From: Pseudomonas sp. DC1.2
GTDB lineage: Bacteria > Pseudomonadota > Gammaproteobacteria > Pseudomonadales > Pseudomonadaceae
Length of the DNA stretch: 64,000 bases
Reading direction: 5' to 3'
NCBI RefSeq assembly: GCF_034351645.1
Contig: NZ_CP133782.1
Coordinates: 2,237,001 to 2,301,000 of the forward strand
Shown one piece after another: positions 11,924-20,408 of the stretch. The position numbers and the translations under genes were made by a program. The notes below the pieces were generated by a model. That model ran no database searches and was not told where the DNA came from. It saw only the letters and a program-made list of their open reading frames with translations. Numbering within the stretch: position 1 is the stretch's first letter; every line of letters begins with the position of its first letter.

Positions 11924-12502
11924 ATGTCTGAAGCGTTCGAAGTCCCAAGCCCGCATGAACAACATGTTGAACACGCCACAAAGAGCGCCCATGCCCACGG
12001 CGACAATTTTGCCAGCAAAATTGCAGTGATGACGGCGATCATGGCGACCGTGGGGGCGTTGCTCAGCTACCAGGCGGGTTCGACGGAGAGCGAGGCGGCG
12101 ATGGACAAGAACAACGCCGCTATCCAGAAAACCGAAGCCTCCAACCAGTGGAATTACTACCAGGCCAAATCCAGCCGGCAAAATCTGTCTGAGCTGGCGT
12201 CCCATATTCCGGGCGTAGATTCTGCGCATTACGTTGCCGAAGCGCTGCGCTACAAAAACGAAAAGGAAGTGGTGCGCCAGAAAGCTGAAGCGCTTGAGGA
12301 AAAGGTGCGTGAGTGGGATGAAAAATCAGAGTTGGCGATGCATCAGCATCATCGCTGGGCCCAGGCAATGACGGCCATCCAGATTGCTATTTCACTGGCC
12401 GCGATCACCTTGTTGACGCGCAAGGAGTGGCTGAAGAAACTCGCCTATACCGCCGGGGGCGCCAGTGTCGTGCTGGGAACGTTGGCCTGGCTGCACATCT
12501 AA
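11924..12502 (+). CDS. DUF4337-family membrane protein
   Basis: The 192-residue protein matches the DUF4337 layout. A first hydrophobic segment (about 33-50, AVMTAIMATVGALLSYQAG) is followed by the family motif SNQWNYYQAKSSRQN near 83-97. A charged coiled-coil (about 120-155) precedes two C-terminal membrane segments (about 155-172 and 176-192). The N-terminal tail is His-rich (HEQHVEHATKSAHAH). The function is unknown. It is monocistronic, starts at ATG 11924, and is convergent with the MFS gene, ending nine bases from it. Confidence 0.8.
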   Translation: MSEAFEVPSPHEQHVEHATKSAHAHGDNFASKIAVMTAIMATVGALLSYQAGSTESEAAMDKNNAAIQKTEASNQWNYYQAKSSRQNLSELASHIPGVDSAHYVAEALRYKNEKEVVRQKAEALEEKVREWDEKSELAMHQHHRWAQAMTAIQIAISLAAITLLTRKEWLKKLAYTAGGASVVLGTLAWLHI

Positions 12503-12511
12503 GCCTGAGGT

Positions 12512-13897
12512 TCAGTCCACCGGCTTGCGCGCCACCAAGCGCAACCCGCTCGCAATACTGCCCACGGCGGCGAACCCGGCGCCGATGCTCAGCGCCAACA
12601 CGGGGCCATGGCTGCCCGACAGGCCAAAACTCAACGCCACCAGGGCCGCACCGGTGGCCTGGCCGATCAGCCGTGCCATGGCGATGGTGCCGCTGGCACC
12701 GCTGGCGCGGGCGCGGGGGGCGCTGGTCATCAGGGCCTTTTGGTTCGGCGCCTGAAAGAAACCGAAGCCGATGCCACAGATGACCATGCGGATCACGATC
12801 TCCAGCGCACTCGGGTCGTTGGGCAGCAGCGCGAGGGACACCATGCCCACACTGAGCACGGCCAAACCGATTCCGCCCAGCAGGCCGGGTGGATAGCTGT
12901 CCGACAGGCGTCCAGCGACCGGCGCGATGGCAGCCACGACCACAGACCAGGGCGTCATCAGAAAACCGGTCTGGATCGGGTCACGTCCCAGCGTCGTCTC
13001 AAAGAAAAACGGCAGCGAGACAAACGCCAGCCCTTGGGTGGCGAATGAGCAGAACGCGGTCAGTGCCGACAGTGCGAACATCGGGCGCTTGAGCAGGTCA
13101 ATCGGAAACATTGGCGCTGGATGCCCAGCCTCGCGGCGCACCATCAGCGTACCAGCGATCAGAAATACCGCCAGCGCGATCAACACGCTGTTCATCGATC
13201 CCAACTGGGCTGCCTGGCCCAGGAAAAAAATCAACGCTGCGAACGTGAGGACATTCAGCAGCGCAGTCAGTTTGTCGAAGACCATCGCCTGAGGTTTGCC
13301 CACGGGCAGGGAACTCCAGGCAAAGGCCAGGGCAAACAGGCCGAGTGGCAAGTTGATTGCGAAGAGCCAAGGCCAACTGGCGACCGACAGTACCAGCGAG
13401 GCAATGGTGGGGCCGGCGGCGAAACACGTGCCCACCACCAGCGCGTTCAAGCCCAGGCCTCGGCCGAGGCGTTCAGGGGGAAAGATCAGGCCGATGAGCG
13501 CGGCATTGACGCTCATGATGGCGCTGGCGCCGAAGCCTTGCAGAACGCGTGCGATGGTCAGGGTCGGCAACGACCAGGCGAACGTACACAAGGCCGATGA
13601 CACCAGGAACATGATGATGCCGCCCAGGAATACCTTGCGCTGTCCGACGATGCCACCCAGCGTCGCAAATGGCAGCAACGTCGCCACCGCGGCCAGTTGA
13701 TAGGCGTTGATGATCCACACCGACGCGGCGGGAGACGCATTCAGATCCGCGGCAATGGTGGGCAGTGCGGTGTTGGCGATGGCGGTATCGAGGATCGCCA
13801 GGGCAATCGACACCAGAATCGCCAGCAGGCCACGTAATTCGCGAGGCGTGAGTTTGCTTGATGCGGGGAGAGACGGCTGGACGGCTGGCTGAGTCAT
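12512..13897 (-). CDS. MFS multidrug exporter, DHA2 (14-TM) type
   Basis: Inner-membrane proton antiporter predicted to export drugs or toxic organics. The 461 residues hold about 13-14 hydrophobic segments. The DHA2 signature LDTAIANTALPTIAADL is in TM1, with ARVLQGFGASAIMSVN and GPTIASLVLSVASWPWLF characteristic of the SmvA/QacA branch. ATG at 13897 is chosen; the upstream 26 codons are open but Cys/Pro-rich and unlike the family. The substrate cannot be inferred. No regulator gene is adjacent. Confidence 0.88.
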   Translation of the reverse strand: MTQPAVQPSLPASSKLTPRELRGLLAILVSIALAILDTAIANTALPTIAADLNASPAASVWIINAYQLAAVATLLPFATLGGIVGQRKVFLGGIIMFLVSSALCTFAWSLPTLTIARVLQGFGASAIMSVNAALIGLIFPPERLGRGLGLNALVVGTCFAAGPTIASLVLSVASWPWLFAINLPLGLFALAFAWSSLPVGKPQAMVFDKLTALLNVLTFAALIFFLGQAAQLGSMNSVLIALAVFLIAGTLMVRREAGHPAPMFPIDLLKRPMFALSALTAFCSFATQGLAFVSLPFFFETTLGRDPIQTGFLMTPWSVVVAAIAPVAGRLSDSYPPGLLGGIGLAVLSVGMVSLALLPNDPSALEIVIRMVICGIGFGFFQAPNQKALMTSAPRARASGASGTIAMARLIGQATGAALVALSFGLSGSHGPVLALSIGAGFAAVGSIASGLRLVARKPVD

Positions 13898-14096
13898 TGA
13901 ACGACAGGGCTCCGGAAAACGCTGCAAGGCACACACATCAGTACATTGAGGTGTTGCACACGCGGGATTTGGCATTAATGCACAGACGATGGCCCTGAGC
14001 CAGTGAACATCGTTTTAAGCCAGCGTCAGGATCCGAAAGACCTCCCCAAGGTATCGCGTATCATGGTTCCTTTTTTGCCGTCACAAGGTGCCGTCA

Positions 14097-14468
14097 ATGA
14101 GTTTAAGTAAACGCGATCAGGCGCACATTGAGCGTCTTTTGGTCGCTACCCTGACCGAGGCGTGCGAAACCGCCAAAGCCGAAATCGTCGGGTTTGAATG
14201 GCTGACTCATGAGGTCGATTACGCGCGATTTCCATCAAGCTTGCGGGTGGTCTGGGTCTTCGATACGCAGTTGAGCAAGGATCAGGCCCTGGCGAGCGGG
14301 CAGGGCGAGCGCATGGTCGAACTGACGACGATCGCGTTAGCGGCAGCCGATGTGCTGCTCAGCCCGGTCGCGGCTCATGTGCAGTTCGATTCTGAACAAG
14401 CCTGTCAGCACGCCAACGGTGGCGACTGGCAGCAACGCCTGGCGAGCAAACGCTCGTCCCGGAGTTAA
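14097..14468 (+). CDS. Conserved hypothetical protein
   Basis: The 123-residue soluble protein has no family I can name with confidence. It starts with a helical stretch (MSLSKRDQAHIERLLVATL). A mixed alpha/beta middle contains IVGFEWLTHEVDYARFPSSL and VVWVFDT, and it ends in a basic tail. There is no signal peptide or membrane segment. The start is ATG 14097. The stop lies three bases before the DUF1289 gene, so the two are co-transcribed and probably coupled. Confidence 0.7.
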   Translation: MSLSKRDQAHIERLLVATLTEACETAKAEIVGFEWLTHEVDYARFPSSLRVVWVFDTQLSKDQALASGQGERMVELTTIALAAADVLLSPVAAHVQFDSEQACQHANGGDWQQRLASKRSSRS

Positions 14469-14471
14469 GCC

Positions 14472-14663
14472 ATGGCCAAGGACATCGAAAATCCGTGCAT
14501 TTCCGTTTGTCAGTTGAGCGGTGAGTTATGTGTGAGTTGTGGTCGCACCAAGGACGACATCCGAAAGTGGAAGCGAATGAAGCGGCCAGAGAAAATGGCC
14601 GCCGTGCAGCGGGCGACACTGCGTCTCAAAAGCCTGCAAAAGCGCGCGCAAACACCCAACTGA
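14472..14663 (+). CDS. DUF1289 small cysteine protein
   Basis: The 63-residue DUF1289 family protein has the family pattern NPCISVCQLSGELCVSCGR, giving four cysteines (C9, C13, C20, C23) likely to bind a metal or Fe-S cluster. It is followed by the basic helix TKDDIRKWKRM. The function is unproven. The ATG is three bases after the stop of the preceding gene. Its 3' end overlaps, on the other strand, the decayed sensor-kinase fragment described separately. Confidence 0.85.
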   Translation: MAKDIENPCISVCQLSGELCVSCGRTKDDIRKWKRMKRPEKMAAVQRATLRLKSLQKRAQTPN

Positions 14664-14790
14664 AAACCGTGATGGCAGGATGGTTTTGCACTTCAGTCAC
14701 CCCCTTATGCAGGTTCATGATCGACCGCACAATAGCGAGTCCCAGCCCGGTGCCACGAGAGTCCGTGGCTTTTTTTACGCGAGTAAACAT
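14626..14790 (-). pseudogene. Remnant of a heavy-metal sensor histidine kinase (CopS/CusS-like C-terminus)
   Basis: An open frame of 54 codons on the minus strand reads TDSRGTGLGLAIVRSIMNLH, the G-box ATP-lid end of a histidine kinase, then KGVTEVQNHPAITVF, matching the GG-x-x-x-V-x-S-x-P-G ending of CopS/CzcS-type kinases. The membrane, HAMP, His-box and N-box parts are all missing. The frame runs out into unrelated codons overlapping the DUF1289 gene. I read it as decayed DNA, not a functional small protein. Its neighbour is a PtrA-like gene, and in P. aeruginosa ptrA sits next to copRS, which supports a copS origin. Confidence 0.75.
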
Positions 14791-14830
14791 AACGAATATG
14801 TAATGTCTGCGCCACTGTCGTGACAGGTTC

Positions 14831-14857
14831 TAATTGATAATCTGAAAGCGTCAATTA
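14831..14857. promoter_or_regulatory. Inverted repeat TAATTGA-N13-TCAATTA upstream of the PtrA-like gene
   Basis: TAATTGA (14831-14837) and TCAATTA (14851-14857) are perfectly complementary and end 14 bases before the ATG, just ahead of GAGGTG. It may be an operator, or a leader hairpin beside the ribosome binding site. Confidence 0.4.
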
Positions 14858-14871
14858 TATGAGGTGTCAAC

Positions 14872-15072
14872 ATGAAACGTATCCAGGTATGTGCGCTTTT
14901 AGGTGCAATGGTTCTCTCTTCTTTTGCAATGGCTGAGGGCGGTGGTGACAAGACGTTTGAAAGAATGATGGCGTCCAAAGAGCAGGCTGTGCAGGCATAT
15001 GCGGCCAAAGAAGCAAAGGGTGATCCTGTGGTATTGAATAATGCCAAGGAACACAAAACTGAAGCGATGTAA
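14872..15072 (+). CDS. Small secreted PtrA-N-terminal-domain protein
   Basis: The 66-residue protein has a signal peptide (MKRIQVCALLGAMVLSSFAMA). The short mature part AEGGGDKTFERMMASKEQAV has the AEGG-S/D-x-x-F/I-x-x-M pattern of the PtrA N-terminal domain family. P. aeruginosa PtrA is a copper-induced protein reported to affect type III secretion through ExsA. Many short periplasmic relatives are simply copper-responsive. The adjacent sensor-kinase remnant suggests a degraded copRS-ptrA locus. It has SD GAGGTG and a strong terminator follows. Confidence 0.7.
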   Translation: MKRIQVCALLGAMVLSSFAMAEGGGDKTFERMMASKEQAVQAYAAKEAKGDPVVLNNAKEHKTEAM

Positions 15073-15091
15073 GCATGTTGTCGGTTGAAAG

Positions 15092-15122
15092 GCCCGCGAT
15101 CACATTTCGATCGCGGGCTTTG
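15092..15122 (+). terminator. Rho-independent terminator after the PtrA-like gene
   Basis: GCCCGCGATC (15092-15101) pairs perfectly with GATCGCGGGC (15109-15118) around a 7-nt loop, followed by TTTGTTATTT. The GC-rich 10-bp stem and T-rich tail make this a convincing intrinsic terminator. Confidence 0.85.
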
Positions 15123-15300
15123 TTATTTCACTCAGTTGATGACGTATGTGAAAGTTTAACGCCACGTTCTCGAAAAAGTTGTGTTGTTGATCTTGTAGCA
15201 GTCGATCAATAACGGAGTAAGTGTGAAGTTAATGAGCGTCATGACGTGTGTGGTGGCGTAAGTTCAAACGACACAGGACTTTGAAGATGGCAAGAAATGT

Positions 15301-18300
15301 CTAATCGATGACCCGTGGCTGTGAGGGCCCAGGGATAAGCTGCAGACGTTGAAACCGATTCAGGGTACTCGGTGTCAGCCTGAAGCTTCCGTCATTCGCC
15401 ACGTACTTTAACCATGAATTCAAGTACAGGTCGTGCTCACGGGCAAAGCTCTCCACCGCGAGTCGATTCTGATAACCAGGTTGCTGGGCCAGTGCCTTCC
15501 ATTCGAGCAATAGGGCGTCTGTAATTTTTTTTGTAGGTTTTTTCAGTCTCGCGAGCTTCTCCAAGCCCATTGCATTCGGTACGCCTTTGGCGTCGAGGTA
15601 TTGATTCCAAATCAACAGTTTAATTCGGTGCTCATTTCTGAACGCGGTTGCGGCTGCTTCATTAAACTCCTGCATCTCTACCCACTCCAAAAATAGCTCA
15701 TCGGTGAATTTTTTAAAGCCGCCGGGGTTAAGTCGTTGTAGGCCCAACGTTGTTAGCCGGCCGTTTTTCGCCGATACGAGCTTGGCCCAGGTTTGGTAAG
15801 TGATGCCTCTTGTTAAAAAAAAGTTATGTGGTTTGAGCGCCGGTGACAGAGTGACTGCTGTCTGCCATTCCTGAAGCAGTTCAGCGCTGACTTTCTCCGG
15901 CTTCCCGCCTGGGAGGCGCTCCAGTGTGTCCAGCGTCCACGTTTTGTTCGGCAGTCGCCTCAGTTTGAATGATGTTGAAGCGCCACTGGGGGTAAGCACT
16001 TTCGCGACTAATCCGGTTTTACCGTACAGGTTGAACGAGTTCTGGATACGGTAGACCACCTCATCGCCCATCTCGCTCACATGGCGGATCAGCAGTTCGC
16101 CGCCGGGTGCCCGGTAAATGCCGGTTCCTTCTGACAGGGACGAACCGGAAGGAACGCCCCCCGCGAACGCCAGGTTGCGCCGCTGCTGTCGGAACGCGTT
16201 ATGCAGCGTCGCCGACGCGGTTTGGCTCATCGGTGTTCCCGCACTGGCTCCTGTCAGAGGCCGCGCGACACTGGCCACCCGGAGCGGTTTGATTCCGATG
16301 CTTGTGGTTTCGCCTGCCCGTGCGGCGGTCTCGGTTGCTACCTTTATCACGAGCCGGCCCGCGATCCCCTGACGCGTAATCAGCCCCGGAATTTTCTGCC
16401 CCAAGTGGCGCAAGGTCTGTGCCGACCTCAGTGCGATTTTCCCCAACCACCCCAAAGCGGAGGCTGTCTGATGTGTTGCCCACGGGAACATCGTTATCAC
16501 CGCTGTTGCTACCTCAATTCCGAACATCACACTGTTGAACGTTGACTGGCGTTGTAACTCTGCATTACTGATCGTTTGAGCGTCAGTCTGCTCGATCAAG
16601 TACAAGAAGTTCTGTCGGTACATCCCGTCCAGAACATTTCCGGTGTGCGGTGCCAGTTGCATATTGAGCAAGCGCGTTCCGGCCGGCAGTCGCTCCTTGA
16701 GGTAGACCTGCCAGGCCGTTGCTCGGAGCAGTCTGGCCATTTCGGACTCGCTCTTCACTTCTCTGAACGCCATCCCGTCCGGCGCATTTGGCGTGTACAG
16801 GATGACCTCCTGATGCTCGTCGGTGGAAATCACCAATACACCGTTTACCCGCTGTTCCGGTAGGCCTCCGGGGACGTTGTCCGGATTAAACATCAGCGCA
16901 TTGGCGACGACGGCCTTACCCGCCACGCCGTTGCGTAGTGTCGCGTCCGGCGCTGCAATGACGGCCGCTACCCAAGCTGCGCCCAGTTTTTTTGTGCCGT
17001 CAGTGGGCAGTGATGAGTGGTAGGCGTCTGGACTGAGCCGGGCCAATGCCGCCGCATATCGCAGAGCTGCCGCCTGGGTTCTACTCCAAGCCGCCTTAAG
17101 GATATAGGGCTCGCCCGTTGTGGTGTCCGGGTCGAGCTTTTTTTTGAGCACGTCAGTGATGTAGCTGGGACCGACATTGATGTCTTTGACCCACTGTTCA
17201 AGGACGTCTTTCGTGAGAGTGAGAGGCTTGCCCTGGTGATCGCGCACCGGCGTACCAGCTGCGTTGGTGAGTGTGGCGCCCATGCTGTCCGTTGCGGTCC
17301 AGGAGAGGCTCCGCTCCCACGGCTTGTTATTTTTCAGTGTCAGGTCGGTCAGGCTCATCCGTTCCACGGGCTCAAGACCTTCGTGCAACATCCCAAAGCC
17401 GCTTTGGTTGAGGCGAACTGCCGTCACGCGGGTAACAATGACTTTGTCTGGATCAATGCGTTGTGAGGAAGCGTCTGCCTCGGCGTGACCCTCTGGCCAT
17501 TGGCGTATCAGGAAGTCTTGTATTTTGTTCAGTACCTTTTCCTTGGCGTAGCCCTGCAACGTGGGAATCGCTCGCCACAAATTGACCAGGGCTTGCTCTT
17601 CGATAAGGGCAGCCTTTGCATAGGTTTTCAGTGTCGTCTGGTCCGCCGAACTCAACTGCCGCTCCCAGTCCTGCCGGCTGTTTTCCAGCAGCAGTTGGTT
17701 GCGCACCCAAAACGCCGCGGCCATGTCCAGCTGTTCTGCGAGTTCGGCAAGTGCGTTGCTGTCCTGCTCCATAAAGTCTACGCCCAGGCCTAGCTGCGTC
17801 TCGATGTCGTGCTGCTGCTTGTCCAGTAACGCCTGTACGCAGTCGACGACAAAGTCCCCTGCAATCGGTACAAACGTGCTGCGTAGATCGTCACCCCACA
17901 TCCCGGTTTTCGTTAGCGCCACCAACAGCGGCAAGCCATTGCCGAGCAATCTACCGTCTTCTGTGCCGCCATTAATTCGAGCTACAAGCGTTTGGTGGAG
18001 CGATTCCAGCAAGGGAAATTCTTCAAAGCCCTTGCCTGGGGTGTAGAGCACCACCGGGCCATGGACGACGCTGCCACCCACCCCGTTGGTACTGACGTTT
18101 TTATGCCCGCTCGGCCAGTGGGGTGTTGTTGTCCAAGCGCCGTCGCTGGGCGTCAGGATGAAGCTTGTGGCCAGTCTTTCGCCTTCCGGCGTGCCGTTTT
18201 CCACCCTCAATTGATAGACCCCAGGGCGAGAACCGTGGCGGAAGACGTCCTCACGCTGGGCCTGGGACGGATACTGCATTACACGATCAATCAGAAGTCG

Positions 18301-20139
18301 TGCCAGTGGAGAGAGTGTCTGGTCAGCCGAACGTAGCTGGGCCTGGGCCGCCAGGCACTGGCGATGAATATCTGTCAGTCTCGCCTGTGGGCAGGTTAGC
18401 CCGGCCGCTACCGGCGTCCGCCAGAACGCCGAGATTTGCGCAGGCAACCGAGTTTGAATACTGTCGGCCAACCCCATGAGCGAGCCTTCTTGGGCGACCT
18501 GCTCGGCTTTATTGAACGCCGTGGGGCTGTGAAAGACACCTTCCTCCACGCCGTTTTCAACAGCCACCTCTTCCGAAGAGTTTTCCCACCCTAATAGATC
18601 TGACAGCGCCCTTGTCAGGGGCCTGGACGATTCAAAGTAGCGGATATCCGAGCGGTCAGTCCGGTAGCGATTGACATACAGCGTTTCGATGCCCACCCCA
18701 GTCGCCAGCTGCGGGAAGGTCTGTTGCAGCAGCTCCGGCAACACCGTGTTGAGCGAGGGATGAAGCGCTTTGTCCAGCACCGCCTCAAACTGCTCGTTAA
18801 GCGAGCTCCAAAGTCGTATCAGGTGTGTCTGCCGCGCACTGTCAGTTGGCAGGCTTTGCCCTATTAGAGTGGGCGGGGGCGGGGCGGGATGGCGCGCCAG
18901 CAGGTGTTTATTGCCCCCCAGCGGTAACGCCAATGTTGCTTGCACAGTAGCGTTCAAGGCCTCAAACGTGGAGCGAAGAGCGCGCATGCCATGGCTAATA
19001 TCGGCCTCCTGCTGGTCTCGCTGTGACTGCAGGTTTTCGCTGAAGACCTGTCCGGTTATTGCGGTATAGCGCAGGGACTGAGCACTGCGTAAAACCTCCG
19101 TTGCGCGGCCCCGCTCGCTGATGGGTACGCTGGTCAGCAGAGCGGTTCTGTCCGCTACGTTGACCAGCCGGAGTCGCAGCCTGTTTTCCATGGTGGAAAA
19201 ATTTTCGAAGGTCTCAACCCCGTAGTGCGGCGTGTAAAGAACCACCGGGTGCGTCGTGTGCAGTTGGTCGGCAAGTACGAAGGCGCCGGCAATCGGCGCG
19301 GACCAGTCAGGTTGGCCGTCAGCGTAAAGGCTGAGATTAAAGCGGCCATCGGTGGTTGCTTCGTCGCTCAGAAGGGCTTCAATCAGCCGCGCACCCGTCG
19401 CCAGAAGCGTCAGTTGATCGTTGGCCGTGGCCAGCGTTTGTTGAGCGAGGGTGATCGAGGGTTCGCCTGCTGAGTGTGTTGTCCTGAGTTCGGCCAGCGC
19501 CTGGGTCGCTTCGGTGACTTGTTGCTCGACCTCGACCAGCTTCAGGGCCGCTTCGAGGCGAAACACTTCACGTTGCCGTTGGCTCACGGCGTCGAGGACA
19601 CTGAGGCCGCAAGAGGATGGGTGTGGCGCCGACCAGAATGTCTGGAGCTGGCGTTCGTAAGTGGTCTGGCTGTCTTGCCTAAGCTGTTCGATCAGCGTGT
19701 TAAAGCGGGTAAACGTGAGTTCAGCGATTTCGCCGTCCTGGCCCGTGCGGCGAATTTCTCGGTAGAAGCCCGCAGCCCGGTCCTCGCCACTGGCTCTTGG
19801 CTCTTTAGCGAGCAAGGTCGGTGTCCTGCCGGTGGCGATGGCGTCCTGGAGGGTCTGGATCAATGAACGCGAGCGAGTGAGGCGAGGCACCTGAGCACCG
19901 GTCGCGTCGCTACCCACCGGCGCGGCGTCGTAGCGGTACTCGTTGAGGAACACGGTGTCGGGGTTGAGCGTTGCACCGGGGGCGAGGGCGTTCAGGTGTC
20001 GGCGTAATTCGGCGTCCATCACCGTGGTGAAAACAGGCTGGGAGATCAGCATCTGCTGGATGGCGTGGGTATGAAGACTGAGCTGGCGCAGCAATTCCTC
20101 GGGTGAGGAGCGCGGCAGTGAGTTCGGGGAAGCGTTCAT
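15301..20139 (-). CDS. Very large modular toxin-like protein (DUF6543/dermonecrotic-toxin-type family)
   Basis: This 1612-residue protein belongs, by its sequence style, to the large Pseudomonas proteins with DUF6543/dermonecrotic-toxin-like domains; that assignment is from memory and not searched. Three copies of one module are visible, each ending in a V-[VI]-L-Y-T-P block: 299-304, 696-701 and 1112-1117. Copies one and two share a NEYRYD/NRYRTD element, an L..FW segment (about 166-169 and 570-573) and the strand pair leading to the YTP block. A hydrophobic stretch follows (about 1203-1230), then an IYRAPGGELLIRHVSE-type domain (about 1341-1400). Three tandem 61-residue repeats run from 1415 to 1603. 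There is no signal peptide, so export would need a dedicated system; none is adjacent. The start is ATG 20139 with a weak SD. Confidence 0.7.
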   Translation of the reverse strand: MNASPNSLPRSSPEELLRQLSLHTHAIQQMLISQPVFTTVMDAELRRHLNALAPGATLNPDTVFLNEYRYDAAPVGSDATGAQVPRLTRSRSLIQTLQDAIATGRTPTLLAKEPRASGEDRAAGFYREIRRTGQDGEIAELTFTRFNTLIEQLRQDSQTTYERQLQTFWSAPHPSSCGLSVLDAVSQRQREVFRLEAALKLVEVEQQVTEATQALAELRTTHSAGEPSITLAQQTLATANDQLTLLATGARLIEALLSDEATTDGRFNLSLYADGQPDWSAPIAGAFVLADQLHTTHPVVLYTPHYGVETFENFSTMENRLRLRLVNVADRTALLTSVPISERGRATEVLRSAQSLRYTAITGQVFSENLQSQRDQQEADISHGMRALRSTFEALNATVQATLALPLGGNKHLLARHPAPPPPTLIGQSLPTDSARQTHLIRLWSSLNEQFEAVLDKALHPSLNTVLPELLQQTFPQLATGVGIETLYVNRYRTDRSDIRYFESSRPLTRALSDLLGWENSSEEVAVENGVEEGVFHSPTAFNKAEQVAQEGSLMGLADSIQTRLPAQISAFWRTPVAAGLTCPQARLTDIHRQCLAAQAQLRSADQTLSPLARLLIDRVMQYPSQAQREDVFRHGSRPGVYQLRVENGTPEGERLATSFILTPSDGAWTTTPHWPSGHKNVSTNGVGGSVVHGPVVLYTPGKGFEEFPLLESLHQTLVARINGGTEDGRLLGNGLPLLVALTKTGMWGDDLRSTFVPIAGDFVVDCVQALLDKQQHDIETQLGLGVDFMEQDSNALAELAEQLDMAAAFWVRNQLLLENSRQDWERQLSSADQTTLKTYAKAALIEEQALVNLWRAIPTLQGYAKEKVLNKIQDFLIRQWPEGHAEADASSQRIDPDKVIVTRVTAVRLNQSGFGMLHEGLEPVERMSLTDLTLKNNKPWERSLSWTATDSMGATLTNAAGTPVRDHQGKPLTLTKDVLEQWVKDINVGPSYITDVLKKKLDPDTTTGEPYILKAAWSRTQAAALRYAAALARLSPDAYHSSLPTDGTKKLGAAWVAAVIAAPDATLRNGVAGKAVVANALMFNPDNVPGGLPEQRVNGVLVISTDEHQEVILYTPNAPDGMAFREVKSESEMARLLRATAWQVYLKERLPAGTRLLNMQLAPHTGNVLDGMYRQNFLYLIEQTDAQTISNAELQRQSTFNSVMFGIEVATAVITMFPWATHQTASALGWLGKIALRSAQTLRHLGQKIPGLITRQGIAGRLVIKVATETAARAGETTSIGIKPLRVASVARPLTGASAGTPMSQTASATLHNAFRQQRRNLAFAGGVPSGSSLSEGTGIYRAPGGELLIRHVSEMGDEVVYRIQNSFNLYGKTGLVAKVLTPSGASTSFKLRRLPNKTWTLDTLERLPGGKPEKVSAELLQEWQTAVTLSPALKPHNFFLTRGITYQTWAKLVSAKNGRLTTLGLQRLNPGGFKKFTDELFLEWVEMQEFNEAAATAFRNEHRIKLLIWNQYLDAKGVPNAMGLEKLARLKKPTKKITDALLLEWKALAQQPGYQNRLAVESFAREHDLYLNSWLKYVANDGSFRLTPSTLNRFQRLQLIPGPSQPRVID
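15331..15897 (-). repeat. Three tandem 61-residue repeats at the toxin C-terminus
   Basis: Residues 1415-1475, 1476-1536 and 1537-1603 of the large protein align as K-x-[VIF]-[ST]-[AD]-x-L-[LF]-x-E-W at the start, F-x-x-x-[HG] near the middle, then I/L-x-x-x-x-W-x-x-[YL], a glycine turn and a leucine-rich end. Spacing is exactly 61 residues between the first three starts. The repeats look like helical bundles and could form a receptor- or substrate-binding tail. Confidence 0.75.
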
Positions 20140-20365
20140 GTCCGGGACATCCTGTCGTTATGAGTGATGAAAGTGCGCTGCGACGACGATGGAGAGGCAG
20201 CGCAAAAATTGAAAATCGACTCAGCACACATTAACGAGGAGCAGACGACGAACAGGGCTACATAACTACTACATTCGGCTCGCAAATTAGTGTAAACGCG
20301 TGCCGAGGAGCTGGTCGTGAGGAGGGCAATCCCACCACCTATACTCAACTTTGCAGGCTGATGAG

Positions 20366-20388
20366 CCCCGCGCATTTTGCTCGGGGCC
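20366..20388 (+). promoter_or_regulatory. Leader hairpin upstream of the lipoprotein gene
   Basis: GCCCCG (20366-20371) pairs with CGGGGC (20383-20388), 20 bases before the TTG start of the following gene. No T-run follows. It could be a leader structure; the significance is uncertain. Confidence 0.3.
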
Positions 20389-20408
20389 GACTTTAGGAAA
20401 CCGCGATC

